From the NCBI RefSeq assembly GCF_001695855.1, contig NZ_MBSS01000068.1, positions 167,503 through 231,502 on the forward strand: DNA of 64,000 bases. Direction: 5' to 3'. The notes under the pieces are model-generated. The model had not been told where the DNA came from. It saw nothing but the letters and a program-made list of their open reading frames with translations, and searched no databases. Made by a program: the position numbers and the translations under genes. This stretch comes from Ensifer sp. LC163 (lineage in GTDB: Bacteria > Pseudomonadota > Alphaproteobacteria > Rhizobiales > Rhizobiaceae). Of the stretch, positions 1 to 8,741 are shown piece after piece. The stretch's first letter is position 1. The number at the start of each line of letters is the position of its first letter.

Positions 1-2
1 TT

Positions 3-842
3 GACCGGCTGGGCGCCGAATGGGCGCCGCTGCGCAAGCTCGCCCGCACCTGTCTTCAGGATGCGGTTGACATCGGCTTTAAGGACTATCTCGGCGGCGT
101 CGCCGCCTGCCTGCGGCTCAATGTTGCGCGGGCCGCGCAGGACGCCGAGGGGCTGCGCCGCATCAGCATCGGCGGCAATATCATCGGCCGTTCGACCGAT
201 TGCGAACCTGCCTTCTTCGCGCGGATCATTCCCGTGCTCAACGAGCAGCTCGCACAGGCGCGCCTGCCCGACGGGCTCGTTCGCACCGACAACCTGTTCG
301 CCGCCTCGCAGGCGCATGACCGCCTGCTGGCGCTGGCCGGATCGCTCGACCAGACCGCGCGCACGCTCATCCGCTTCGCCAAGGACCTGCGACTGATGGC
401 ATCGGGACCGCATGGCGGCCTCGGCGAAATCCGCCTGCCTGCGGTGCAGCCTGGATCGTCGGCCATACCGGGCAAGGTCAACCCGACCATTCCGGAATTC
501 ATGGTGCAGTGCGGCATGCTGGCCTGCGGCCGCGCCGCCGCGGTGGCCATGACCGGAGATCATGGCGAAATGGACTACAACCCGTGGGAAGCCGTGGTCA
601 TTACCGGCCTCCTCGACATGATCGCGATCCTGCAGGCCGGGGTTTCCACCCTGCGACACAACTGCGTGCAGGGGATGCGGCCCGATGCGGCGCGCAACAC
701 TGACAACGCCACAAGCCTGCTGCCCTCGCTGATCCGGCTGAAGCAGCTCAAGGGCTATAGCCACGCCTCGGCGGTGGCGAAGGAGGCGGCGGGAGACCTT
801 GCCTTCGTGCGCCGCAAGGTGGCCGAGGCGGAAGCCGGCTGA
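3..842 (+). CDS. Aspartase/fumarase superfamily lyase, 5' end outside window
   Basis: About 279 C-terminal residues are present; the reading frame is open from base 3, so the gene starts upstream. The superfamily signature GSSAIPGKVNP lies around base 450, and the flanking text (LRLMASGPHGGLGEIRLPA before, IPEF after) follows the aspartate ammonia-lyase/class II fumarase pattern. Members catalyse reversible elimination from succinyl-type substrates in the cytoplasm, using the signature loop as the mobile catalytic lid. Which substrate applies cannot be read off: aspartate, argininosuccinate-like and aminopolycarboxylate lyases all share this loop. It stands directly before an aldehyde dehydrogenase (47-base gap), aldo/keto reductase and peptide-type ABC importer on the same strand, so a role in degrading an imported compound is likelier than housekeeping aspartase (inference). 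The C-terminal tail is shorter than in E. coli aspartase. Confidence 0.85.
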   Translation, partial: DRLGAEWAPLRKLARTCLQDAVDIGFKDYLGGVAACLRLNVARAAQDAEGLRRISIGGNIIGRSTDCEPAFFARIIPVLNEQLAQARLPDGLVRTDNLFAASQAHDRLLALAGSLDQTARTLIRFAKDLRLMASGPHGGLGEIRLPAVQPGSSAIPGKVNPTIPEFMVQCGMLACGRAAAVAMTGDHGEMDYNPWEAVVITGLLDMIAILQAGVSTLRHNCVQGMRPDAARNTDNATSLLPSLIRLKQLKGYSHASAVAKEAAGDLAFVRRKVAEAEAG

Positions 843-888
843 AACTTTCCATAGGGATTTCCAACCTCACTCTCTCACAAACCAAGGC

Positions 889-2394
889 ATGAAAGACATG
901 TTGCAGCAAACTGATCTCGCTTGGGCCGAACGCTGGCTGGCCGCGGAGAAGAAGCAGTATATCGACGGCGAATGGGTCCGGGGCGCGGGCGCCGAATGGA
1001 AGGTGATGAACCCGGCGACCGGCAAGCTGCTCTGCTCGATCGCGCTCGCCGACGCGGACCAGGTCGAGACCGCCGCGCTCGCCGCCAACCGCTGCCACCG
1101 CAGCGAGGTCTGGAGCCGAAAGACGTCGCGCAAGGCGCGGGCCGACCTGCTGAACGCCATCGCCCGGCTTATCCGCGAGAATGTCGAAAAACTCTCGCTG
1201 CTGGAATCGCTCGCGAACGGCAAGACCTATGCCGAGGCGCTGGTCGACGACATCCCGACCTGCGCCGACATTTTCGAATATTATGCGGGCTGGACGGACA
1301 AGTATTACGGCGAGGTTTCACCGGTCGAGGACGGGTTCCTGAACTTCACCTCGAAGGATCCGGTCGGCGTCTGCGGGCTGATCGCACCGTGGAATTTCCC
1401 GCTTTACCAGGCCAGCCTGAAGATCGCTCCGGCGCTTGCCATGGGCAACACCGTGGTGATGAAACCCTCGGAATTTACCCCGCTTGCCACGCTCTACCTC
1501 TTCGAACTGATCGGCCGGGAACTTGACCTGCCGAAGGGCCTGCTGAACCTCATCCTTACCGATGGCGAGGCGGCGAACCAACTCACGTTGAGCCGCAACG
1601 TGCACAAGGTCTCCTTCACCGGCTCGACCGTGGTCGGGCGCAAGATCGTGCAGAATTCGGGCGTTTCCAACCTCAAGGCCGTAACCTTGGAGCTTGGCGG
1701 CAAGTCGCCCTGCATCTTCTTTGATGATACGCCGAACCTCGACGGGGCGATCGACCGCGCCTTCACCGTGATGTTCTCGCACAAGGGCGAGAAGTGCTCC
1801 GAGCCGACGCGCTTCCTGATCCAGAAAGGCATCTACGACTACGTTCTGGAGCGGTTGATCGCCAAGGCCGAGGCGGTGCGCTGCGGCGATCCGCTGGCGC
1901 CGGAGACCCAGCAGGGTCCACAATGCAACGAGGCGCAGTTCCGCCGCATCATGAGCTATATCGAGATCGGCAAGACCGAGGCCGAGCTTGTCGCGGGCGG
2001 GCGGGACGACCGCGCGGGCGAGAATGCGAACGGCCTTTTCATCCGCCCCACCATCTTCTCGAACGTGCCGGAAACCGCCCGCATCGCGCAGGAGGAGATC
2101 TTCGGACCGGTGCTGTCCTGCACGCCGTTCTCGACGCCGGAAGAGGCGGTCGCAATCGCGAACGGCACGGCCTACGGGCTCGCCGCCGGGGTCTACACCG
2201 GCAACGTGACGCTGGCGCACCGCATGGCCGAGCGGCTGGATGCGGGCATGGTCTTCGTCAACCGCTACGGCTGCTACGGCCTTTCCAGCCCCTTCGGCGG
2301 CTTCAAGGAAAGCGGCTGGGGCAAGGAAATGGCCATCCATTCGCTGTCTTCCTATACCCGGACCAAGGGGGTCTGGGTCTATTTCGGCGACTGA
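889..2394 (+). CDS. NAD(P)-dependent aldehyde dehydrogenase
   Basis: 501 residues, normal for the aldehyde dehydrogenase superfamily, which oxidises aldehydes to acids via a cysteine thiohemiacetal. Visible hallmarks: PWNF with oxyanion Asn169, the nucleotide-binding stretch FTGSTVVGRKI near 243-253, general-base Glu268 in LELGGKSP, and nucleophile Cys303 in HKGEKCSEP. The usual GQxCxA around the Cys is GEKCSE here, an atypical but still Cys-containing motif. The open frame extends upstream to 799 but would overlap the lyase; ATG 889 is preferred, with ATG 898 as an alternative three codons later. It lies 47 bases after the lyase and 72 before the aldo/keto reductase, so these are probably cotranscribed. 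The physiological aldehyde is unknown. Confidence 0.9.
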   Translation: MKDMLQQTDLAWAERWLAAEKKQYIDGEWVRGAGAEWKVMNPATGKLLCSIALADADQVETAALAANRCHRSEVWSRKTSRKARADLLNAIARLIRENVEKLSLLESLANGKTYAEALVDDIPTCADIFEYYAGWTDKYYGEVSPVEDGFLNFTSKDPVGVCGLIAPWNFPLYQASLKIAPALAMGNTVVMKPSEFTPLATLYLFELIGRELDLPKGLLNLILTDGEAANQLTLSRNVHKVSFTGSTVVGRKIVQNSGVSNLKAVTLELGGKSPCIFFDDTPNLDGAIDRAFTVMFSHKGEKCSEPTRFLIQKGIYDYVLERLIAKAEAVRCGDPLAPETQQGPQCNEAQFRRIMSYIEIGKTEAELVAGGRDDRAGENANGLFIRPTIFSNVPETARIAQEEIFGPVLSCTPFSTPEEAVAIANGTAYGLAAGVYTGNVTLAHRMAERLDAGMVFVNRYGCYGLSSPFGGFKESGWGKEMAIHSLSSYTRTKGVWVYFGD

Positions 2395-2466
2395 TCCCGC
2401 ACCGGATTTTCCCGGGGCATGCCCCGGGCGCGCGCCTCCCATCGCTCAACCCGAAAGTCTCAAACG

Positions 2467-3504
2467 ATGCAATATATCCGTCTCGGCCAATCCGGCCTCA
2501 AGGTCTCGCGGCTCTGCCTCGGCACGATGAACATGGGCTCCAAGTCGTGGAAACCATGGATTTTCGACGAAACCGAAAGCGAGCCGATCATCGGCCATGC
2601 GCTCGACAACGGCGTGAACTTCATCGACCTTGCCGACTTCTACTCGGCGGGTGCAGGTGAGGAAGTGGTTTGCAACGTGCTGCGGCGCCTGGCGCGGCGT
2701 GACGAGCTGATCATCACCACCAAGCTGGGCTACCCGATCGGTGGCGGCGCCAACAATGGCGGCCATTCGCGCAAGCGCGTCTTCGACGCGATGGACGGCT
2801 CTCTCGCGCGCATGAAGAGCGATTATGTCGATATCTACATGTTGCATTACTTCGATGCCGAAACCCCGGTCGAAGAGACCATGGAGGCGATGAACGACCT
2901 CGTGCGCGCGGGCAAGACGCGCTACATCGGCGTCTCGACCATGTTCACCTGGCAGTTCGCCAAAATCCTGAACGTCTGCGAACGGAACGGCTGGGCCCGC
3001 CCGATCAACATGCAGCTTCAGCTCAATTGCGCCTACCGCGAGGAAGAGCGCGAGATGATCCCCTTCTGCGTGGATCGGGGCGTCGGCGTTTCTGTCTTCA
3101 GCCCGCTGGCGCGCGGCATCCTGACCAATGACATGAACTCGATCCGCAACCAGACCGATTTCTTCACCGCTGAGATGTATAATGATCGCGCCTCGCGCGA
3201 CATTGCCATGTCCGTCGCCCGCGTGGCCGAGGCGCGCGGCATCACCCCGGCGCAGGTCGCTCAGGCCTGGGTTCTGAGGAAGCCGGAGATTTCGTCCATG
3301 CTGGTCGGCGCCGACACGAAGGCGCAGTTCGACAGCGCGCTGGCCGCGCTGTCGATCGATCTGGACGACGAGGAGGTCTTCGAGATCGAGCGCAACTACA
3401 CGCCTTGCGACCTGATCAACGACTACACCGCCGGCAAACGCAAGCCGCGCGAGCCGCGTCCGGCGGCCGGGCGTTTCGCCACGCCCATGGCAGCGGTTGC
3501 CTGA
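2467..3504 (+). CDS. Aldo/keto reductase
   Basis: 345 residues of the AKR (beta/alpha)8 family, which reduces carbonyls with NAD(P)H. The catalytic tetrad is visible: Asp54 and Tyr59 in FIDLADFYS, Lys86 in ITTKLGYP and His127 in YMLHYFD. The N-terminus MQYIRLGQSGLKVSRLCLGT is typical of YajO/AKR11-13-like members, supporting ATG 2467. Together with the preceding aldehyde dehydrogenase it could interconvert an aldehyde, alcohol and acid produced from the lyase product (inference). The C-terminal tail after about residue 325 is low-complexity (KRKPREPRPAAGR). Followed by a strong hairpin and the SBP gene of a peptide-class ABC transporter. Confidence 0.88.
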   Translation: MQYIRLGQSGLKVSRLCLGTMNMGSKSWKPWIFDETESEPIIGHALDNGVNFIDLADFYSAGAGEEVVCNVLRRLARRDELIITTKLGYPIGGGANNGGHSRKRVFDAMDGSLARMKSDYVDIYMLHYFDAETPVEETMEAMNDLVRAGKTRYIGVSTMFTWQFAKILNVCERNGWARPINMQLQLNCAYREEEREMIPFCVDRGVGVSVFSPLARGILTNDMNSIRNQTDFFTAEMYNDRASRDIAMSVARVAEARGITPAQVAQAWVLRKPEISSMLVGADTKAQFDSALAALSIDLDDEEVFEIERNYTPCDLINDYTAGKRKPREPRPAAGRFATPMAAVA

Positions 3505-3510
3505 GGGGAG

Positions 3511-3535
3511 GGCCGGACCGGATCGCGGTCCGGCC
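3511..3535 (+). promoter_or_regulatory. Hairpin between aldo/keto reductase and SBP genes
   Basis: A perfect 9-bp inverted repeat, ggccggacc at 3511-3519 and ggtccggcc at 3527-3535, sits in the 64-base gap before the SBP. There is no T-run after it, so it is more likely an mRNA processing or stability element (or partial attenuator) than an intrinsic terminator. A purine-rich ribosome-binding stretch (gggagaagagg) lies between it and ATG 3569. Confidence 0.6.
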
Positions 3536-3568
3536 AGTGAGGCATTTCTAAAAAAGGGAGAAGAGGAA

Positions 3569-5170
3569 ATGACGGACTACAAGACACTCAGCGGCGCGCC
3601 GCTTCATCCGCAGGCCGAGACGCTGAAGCAGCGCTTTGCGGCCGGGGAGATCGACCGGCGCGGCTTTCTGCGCGCTCTGGCTTGGCTCGGCGTAGCCGTG
3701 GGCGGCGCAAACGCGTTCGGCGGCAAGGCATTCGCCCAGGAAACCCCGAAGGACGGCGGCACCCTGCGCTTTGCCTGCCAGATCCAGGAAATCACCGATC
3801 CGATGATGACCAACTGGATCGAGGCATCGAACCTGTTCCGCAACAGCCTCGAATTCCTGACCTATGTCGACGAGCACAACGTCACCCACCCCTATTTGGC
3901 GAAAAGCTGGACACCCTCGGCGGACCTCACCGTCTGGGACTTCGAGCTGGACGAACGCGCCAAATGGTCGAACGGCGACGATTTCTTGCCCGAGGACGTG
4001 ATCTTCAACATCGAGCGCTGGATCGCCCCGGATTCGCAAAGCTCGAACAAGACCGCCTTCGGCGTGATCTCGCGCGTGGAAAAGACCGGCGATCACAGCG
4101 TACGCATCACCCTGTCGCGCGCCATGGCGTCGCTGCCCGAACAGCTTTATTCCTACACCTGCCCCATCGTGCACCGCAGCTTCAAGGGCAACTGGCCGGC
4201 CGATCCAGTGGGAACGGGGCCGTTCGCGCTGGTCAGCCACGAGGTCGGCCGGCAGGCCATCTTCCGCAAGCGGCCTGATTACTGGGGCACGCCCGCCCGT
4301 CTGGACGAAATCCAGTACATCGACCTCGGCCCGGATGTGACGATGCACCTGGCGGCGCTCTCCAGCGGGCAGGTGGATGTCATCTATCGCGCCACCATCG
4401 CCGAATACGACCTGATGAAATCGCTGCCCAACATCCAGATCCTCTCGGTCAAGGGCGCAAACACCATCGTCATGCGCATGCAGGTGGATCAGAAGCCCTT
4501 CGACGATATCCGTGTTCGCAAGGCGGTCGTGCTGGCCGCCAACAACCAGCAGATGCTCGATGTCGCCTATCGCGGCCAGGGCGATCTGGGCGCGAACCAC
4601 CATGTCTCGCCCACGCAGGCCGACTATTTCCCCTTGCCGGCGACTGCGCGCGATGTGGAAAAGGCCAAGGCGCTGCTGGCCGGGGCCGGTTATGCCGACG
4701 GGCTGGATATCGAGCTGACCCTCGGCAACACGCAGGGCAAATGGGAGCAGGACACCGCGCAGGTGTTGCAGCAGAACCTTGCGGAAGCGGGCATCCGGCT
4801 GAAGCTCAACGTGCTGCCCGCATCGCAATATTGGCCGATCTGGAACAAGGTGCCTTTCGGCCTGACATTCTGGGCGCATCGTCCGCTGGGTACGATGACC
4901 CTGGACCTCGCCTACCGTTCGGGCGGGTCCTGGAACGAAAGCCGCTTCGCCAGCCCCGAATTCGATGCAGCGCTGGACAAGGCGATGGCCGTGGTCGATC
5001 CGCAGGCGCGCAAAGCCGCCATGCAGGAGGTCGAACGCATCCTCCAGGACAATGCCGTGATGGTACAGCCGTTCTGGGCCGAGCGCCTTAGCGCGGCGGC
5101 CGAAAAGGTCCGCGGCTTCGTGCTGCATCCGTCGGATTACTTCCGCATGGATGGCGTCTGGCTCGCCTGA
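3569..5170 (+). CDS. ABC transporter substrate-binding protein, family 5 (DppA/OppA class)
   Basis: 533 residues, the usual size of family 5 solute-binding proteins for peptides, opines, nickel or similar. The N-terminus has a Tat-like signal: the twin arginine DRRGFLRALAWLG around 29-41, a hydrophobic stretch and AFA before Gln57, so export to the periplasm in folded form is predicted. The domain begins at KDGGTLRFACQIQE, and later family features such as the PVGTGPFALVSHE region are present. ATG 3569 is chosen because of the aagagg Shine-Dalgarno and because the upstream in-frame extension has no family similarity. It is the first gene of a complete importer (two permeases and a double ATPase follow). 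The ligand is unknown; the neighbouring lyase and dehydrogenases suggest an organic acid or amino-acid-derived compound (inference). Confidence 0.9.
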   Translation: MTDYKTLSGAPLHPQAETLKQRFAAGEIDRRGFLRALAWLGVAVGGANAFGGKAFAQETPKDGGTLRFACQIQEITDPMMTNWIEASNLFRNSLEFLTYVDEHNVTHPYLAKSWTPSADLTVWDFELDERAKWSNGDDFLPEDVIFNIERWIAPDSQSSNKTAFGVISRVEKTGDHSVRITLSRAMASLPEQLYSYTCPIVHRSFKGNWPADPVGTGPFALVSHEVGRQAIFRKRPDYWGTPARLDEIQYIDLGPDVTMHLAALSSGQVDVIYRATIAEYDLMKSLPNIQILSVKGANTIVMRMQVDQKPFDDIRVRKAVVLAANNQQMLDVAYRGQGDLGANHHVSPTQADYFPLPATARDVEKAKALLAGAGYADGLDIELTLGNTQGKWEQDTAQVLQQNLAEAGIRLKLNVLPASQYWPIWNKVPFGLTFWAHRPLGTMTLDLAYRSGGSWNESRFASPEFDAALDKAMAVVDPQARKAAMQEVERILQDNAVMVQPFWAERLSAAAEKVRGFVLHPSDYFRMDGVWLA

Positions 5171-5180
5171 GAATGGGCGA

Positions 5181-5209
5181 GACGGCCGGGTGCCGGGCGC
5201 CCGGCCGTC
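5181..5209 (+). promoter_or_regulatory. SBP-permease intercistronic hairpin
   Basis: Perfect 10-bp inverted repeat, gacggccggg at 5181-5190 and cccggccgtc at 5200-5209, eleven bases after the SBP stop and about 60 before the permease start. No T-tract follows. Such structures commonly protect upstream SBP mRNA from 3' decay, giving excess SBP over permease. Confidence 0.65.
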
Positions 5210-5270
5210 AGAACATGCGGGAGCAAAGGATGCGGCCTTGGCCGCATCTCAGGGAGAAGGGGGAGAATCG

Positions 5271-6218
5271 GTGTTTCTGGGCATATTCCTGATGAGAAAG
5301 GTCGCGATTGCGGTCGCGACGATGCTGGTGGTCTCGTTCCTGATCTTTCTGGCGCTGGAAGTGAATGTCGAGGATGTCGCGGTCAAGGTGCTGGGACAAT
5401 ATTCGACCGTCGAGCAGCGCGCGGCCTGGCTGGCGCAGAACGGTTATAACGATGCTTTCGCCCTGCGCTACGTGCGCTGGCTTGGCAATTTCGTGACGGG
5501 AGACTGGGGCATGTCCACCTTCTTCCGCGCCCCGGTGGCGGAGATGGTGATGCCGCGTCTTGCGGCTTCGGGCCTTCTCGCCGGCGGAGCCCTGCTTGTG
5601 ATCGTGGTCTTCGGCCTCGGCCTCGGCGTGCTTGCCGGCATGCGGCCGGGCTCGCTCCTCGACCGGGTGATCTCGGTCTTCTCGGTGGTGACCACCTCCA
5701 TACCGGATTTCGCCTCGGCGGTGTTCCTGTCGGGGATCTTCGTCTTCTGGCTGGGTCTGCTGCCGGGGGCGAGCGCGATGATCTCGGGGTTTTCGCTGGC
5801 CGAACTGGTCCTGCCCGTGTCGGTGCTCGGGCTCTATTCGATGGGCTATCTTGCGCGGGTGACGCGGGCCTCGATGGCCGACGTGATGGGCACCCACTAC
5901 ATCCGCACCGCGCGGCTTAAGGGCGCCGGCATGGGCCGCATCGTGCTGCGTCATGCGCTGCGCAATGCGCTGATCACCCCGATCACGGTCATCATGCTGC
6001 AATTACCCTGGCTTCTGTCGGGCGTCATCGTGATCGAGGTCTTCTACGCCTACAAGGGCTTCGGCACGCTTCTTTACGACGCGGCGCTGAACCAGGATAT
6101 CTACCTGATCGAAGCCTGCGCCATGGTTTCGGTTCTCGTCGTCGTGCTGAGCCAGATCCTGTCCGACCTGATCTACGGCTGGCTGAATCCACGCATCGCT
6201 CTGGGAGCCGAGGCATGA
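5271..6218 (+). CDS. ABC transporter permease, DppB class
   Basis: 315 residues with the N-terminal transmembrane helix (RKVAIAVATMLVVSFLIFLALEV), a periplasmic loop and five further hydrophobic helices, as in DppB/OppB. The cytoplasmic EAA-type coupling loop is seen as YIRTARLKGAGMGRIVLRHALRNAL. GTG 5271 is preferred over ATG 5292 because a gggaga ribosome-binding site precedes it and MFLGIFLMRK starts the first helix naturally; the open frame extends further upstream without similarity. Forms the inner-membrane channel with the next gene, which it overlaps by four bases (ATGA), implying translational coupling. Confidence 0.9.
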   Translation: MFLGIFLMRKVAIAVATMLVVSFLIFLALEVNVEDVAVKVLGQYSTVEQRAAWLAQNGYNDAFALRYVRWLGNFVTGDWGMSTFFRAPVAEMVMPRLAASGLLAGGALLVIVVFGLGLGVLAGMRPGSLLDRVISVFSVVTTSIPDFASAVFLSGIFVFWLGLLPGASAMISGFSLAELVLPVSVLGLYSMGYLARVTRASMADVMGTHYIRTARLKGAGMGRIVLRHALRNALITPITVIMLQLPWLLSGVIVIEVFYAYKGFGTLLYDAALNQDIYLIEACAMVSVLVVVLSQILSDLIYGWLNPRIALGAEA

Positions 6219-7057
6219 AGACGCTGTTTCCCTATCTGACAAAACCCCTCGTCCTGGTGGGCGGCGTGCTGGCCCTCGGCTGGCTGCTGGTCGCCATCCT
6301 CGCGCCGCTGATCGCTCCCTATGATCCCCTGCAGACGCTGCAGCCGCTCACCAAGCCGATGACGGTGGGCGCCAAGGGCGAATTCTTTCTGTTCGGCACC
6401 GACATGCTGGGGCGCGACATCTTCTCGCGCCTCGTCTGGGGCGCCCGCACGGTGGTGATCTACTCCACGCTTGCAACGCTGACCGCCTACGCGTTCGGGC
6501 TGATCCTCGGCCTCGTGGCAGGGTATGCCGGAGGGCGGACGGATGCGGTGCTTTCGTTCCTCGCCAACGTGGTGCTGAGTTTCCCGGTGCTGGTGCTCTA
6601 CATCGTCATCATCGTGGTGATCGGCGCCTCGCCGGTGAACATCGTCATTGCCGTAACGTTCAGCAGCGCGCCCGCCATCTTCCGCATCGTGCGCGGCATC
6701 ACCATCGACATCGCCAGCCGCGACTTCGTCAAGGCCGCCATCACCCAGGGCGAAAGCACCTGGCGCATCCTGCTGGTGGACATCCTGCCCAACACGACCG
6801 GCCCGCTCTCCGTCGATTTCTGCCTGCGGCTCGGCTACACGGCGATCACCATCGGCACGCTCGGCTTCCTCGGGCTCGGCCTGCCGCCGCCGACACCCGA
6901 CTGGGGCGGCATGGTCAACGAAGGCCGGTCCATGGCCATCGCCTTCCCTCATCTCGTCATCTTCCCCTGTATCGCGATTTCGTCCCTGACCCTTGGCCTC
7001 AGCCTGCTGGCCGACGGCTTGCGTGAGGTGAACGACGCGAAGGAGCGCCAGGCATGA
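6215..7057 (+). CDS. ABC transporter permease, DppC class
   Basis: 280 residues, typical of DppC/OppC: an N-terminal helix (LVLVGGVLALGWLLVAILAPLIAPY), the conserved FLFGTDMLGRDIFSRLVWGARTV segment found at the end of the first periplasmic loop in this family, and a coupling loop SRDFVKAAITQGESTWRILLVDILPN. Partner of the preceding permease. The start overlaps the previous stop and the stop overlaps the following ATPase start (ATGA at both junctions), so the three genes are translationally coupled. Confidence 0.92.
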   Translation: MKTLFPYLTKPLVLVGGVLALGWLLVAILAPLIAPYDPLQTLQPLTKPMTVGAKGEFFLFGTDMLGRDIFSRLVWGARTVVIYSTLATLTAYAFGLILGLVAGYAGGRTDAVLSFLANVVLSFPVLVLYIVIIVVIGASPVNIVIAVTFSSAPAIFRIVRGITIDIASRDFVKAAITQGESTWRILLVDILPNTTGPLSVDFCLRLGYTAITIGTLGFLGLGLPPPTPDWGGMVNEGRSMAIAFPHLVIFPCIAISSLTLGLSLLADGLREVNDAKERQA

Positions 7058-8628
7058 CCCAACCCCTGCTGCAAATCCGCAATCTTTCCGTGGCGCTGCC
7101 GAAAGGCGCCGACCGGCCCTTCGCGGTGCATGACGTCTCGCTGGAGGTGAGGCCCGCCGAGATCCTCTGCGTCGTCGGCGAATCCGGCTCGGGCAAGTCC
7201 GTACTGACGGCCGCGCTAATGGGAGCCGCGCCGAAAGGACTGCGCGTCGCCGCCGGCGGGGCCCTCATGGGCGGGCGCGACCTGCTCACGCTGAGCGAAC
7301 GCCAGTGGCGCGACATTCGCGGCAAGGATATCGGCATGATCTTCCAGGAGCCGATGGCCTCGCTGAATCCGGCGCTGACCGTCGCCCGGCAAATCGAGGA
7401 GGTTTTCGAGCTGCATTCCGACTATTCGCGGGCCGAGCGTGCCGCGCGGGCGCGCAAGCTGGTCGAGGAAATGCACCTGCCCGAGCCGGACAGGATCCTT
7501 AAAAGTTTCCCCCACCAGCTTTCAGGTGGCCAATGCCAGCGGGTGGTCATCGCCATGGCGCTGGCGATGAACCCGAAGCTGCTGATCGCCGACGAACCGA
7601 CCACTGCGCTCGATGTAACGACCCAGGCCCAGGTGCTGAAGCTGATCCGGGAACTGCGCGACAACCACGGCCACGGCATCATCTTCATAACCCACGACCT
7701 CGGCGTGGTGGCCGATATTGCCGACCGGATCGCCGTGATGCGCCGTGGCGAGGTGGTGGAGGTCGGCAGCGCCAAGCAAGTGCTGACATCGCCACAGCAC
7801 GACTATACCCGAGCGTTGATCGCGGCCGTGCCGAGTCTGGTGCCGCACGATCGCCCGTCGGCCGGGACCGAGGCGCCGGCGCTGGAGGTCACCGGGCTGA
7901 ACCACTGCTATGGCGTCAAGCAGGTGCTGCATGACATCGCGCTTTCGGTCGCGCCGGGGCGGGTGCTGTCGATCGTCGGCGAATCCGGGTCGGGAAAGTC
8001 CACCATCGCCAAGAACCTGATCCGCTTGACCGACCCGACCTCGGGGACGATTTCCGTCGCCGGGCAGGCGATGCTCGACCTCAAGGGAGGCGCGCTGCGC
8101 CGCATGCGGCGCCGGATCCAGATGATCTTCCAGGACCCCTTCGGTTCGCTCAATCCGCGCCGTAAGGTGGGGCCGATGATCGCGCGCGCCGCGATGCTGT
8201 CGGGTGCAAGCCGCACGGAGGCGGTCACGCGGACAAAGGAACTGCTGGAACTCGTCGGCCTGCAATCCAGCGCCTATGACCGCCGTCCCGCTGCCTTTTC
8301 CGGCGGACAGCGCCAGCGGATCGGCATCGCCCGGGCACTGGCGATGCGGCCCGATGTGCTGATCGCCGACGAAAGCGTCTCGGCGCTGGATGTCTCGGTC
8401 CAGGCACAGGTGCTCGATCTATTGGCCGATCTGCAGAAGCGCCTGTCGCTCGCGGTGGTCTTCATCACCCATGATCTCAGGGTCGCAGCCCAGATCAGCG
8501 ACGAGATCGTGGTGATGAGCCAGGGCCATGTGGTCGAGCGTGGCCCGGCAAGCCAGGTCTTGACCCGGCCGCAGCATCCCTATACCCGCGATCTTATCGA
8601 GGCGGCGCCGGGGCGCGGCGCTTTCTGA
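7054..8628 (+). CDS. Double ABC ATPase (DppD-DppF fusion type)
   Basis: 524 residues carrying two complete nucleotide-binding domains, as in many rhizobial peptide/opine importers. Domain 1 has Walker A GESGSGKS near residue 46, signature LSGGQCQRVVIAMAL and Walker B LLIADEPTTALD. Domain 2 has a second Walker A GESGSGKST, signature FSGGQRQRIGIARAL and Walker B VLIADESVSALD (Ser instead of the usual Pro after Glu). Both domains end in the short oligopeptide-transporter C-terminal extension (QHDYTRALIAAVPS and QHPYTRDLIEAAPG). It energises the two permeases upstream in the cytoplasm and is the last gene of the importer. Confidence 0.93.
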   Translation: MTQPLLQIRNLSVALPKGADRPFAVHDVSLEVRPAEILCVVGESGSGKSVLTAALMGAAPKGLRVAAGGALMGGRDLLTLSERQWRDIRGKDIGMIFQEPMASLNPALTVARQIEEVFELHSDYSRAERAARARKLVEEMHLPEPDRILKSFPHQLSGGQCQRVVIAMALAMNPKLLIADEPTTALDVTTQAQVLKLIRELRDNHGHGIIFITHDLGVVADIADRIAVMRRGEVVEVGSAKQVLTSPQHDYTRALIAAVPSLVPHDRPSAGTEAPALEVTGLNHCYGVKQVLHDIALSVAPGRVLSIVGESGSGKSTIAKNLIRLTDPTSGTISVAGQAMLDLKGGALRRMRRRIQMIFQDPFGSLNPRRKVGPMIARAAMLSGASRTEAVTRTKELLELVGLQSSAYDRRPAAFSGGQRQRIGIARALAMRPDVLIADESVSALDVSVQAQVLDLLADLQKRLSLAVVFITHDLRVAAQISDEIVVMSQGHVVERGPASQVLTRPQHPYTRDLIEAAPGRGAF

Positions 8629-8741
8629 CGCTGCCGGCAAGCGTCGAACATGCCGGGTCCAGATCTCAATGCCGATCGGGGCGGGACGGAACCGGTCGGC
8701 CGGGACCTGCTGCTCCGGGCGCAAAGCCAGGTGTCGTTACG

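Noticed and set aside
1318..2442. Long minus-strand open frame opposite the aldehyde dehydrogenase
   Set aside because: The opposite strand encodes a complete aldehyde dehydrogenase with all motifs; the frame is Arg/Ala-rich shadow text.
3548..5128. 526-codon minus-strand open frame opposite the SBP
   Set aside because: High-GC antisense shadow of a clear family 5 SBP; no recognisable domain.
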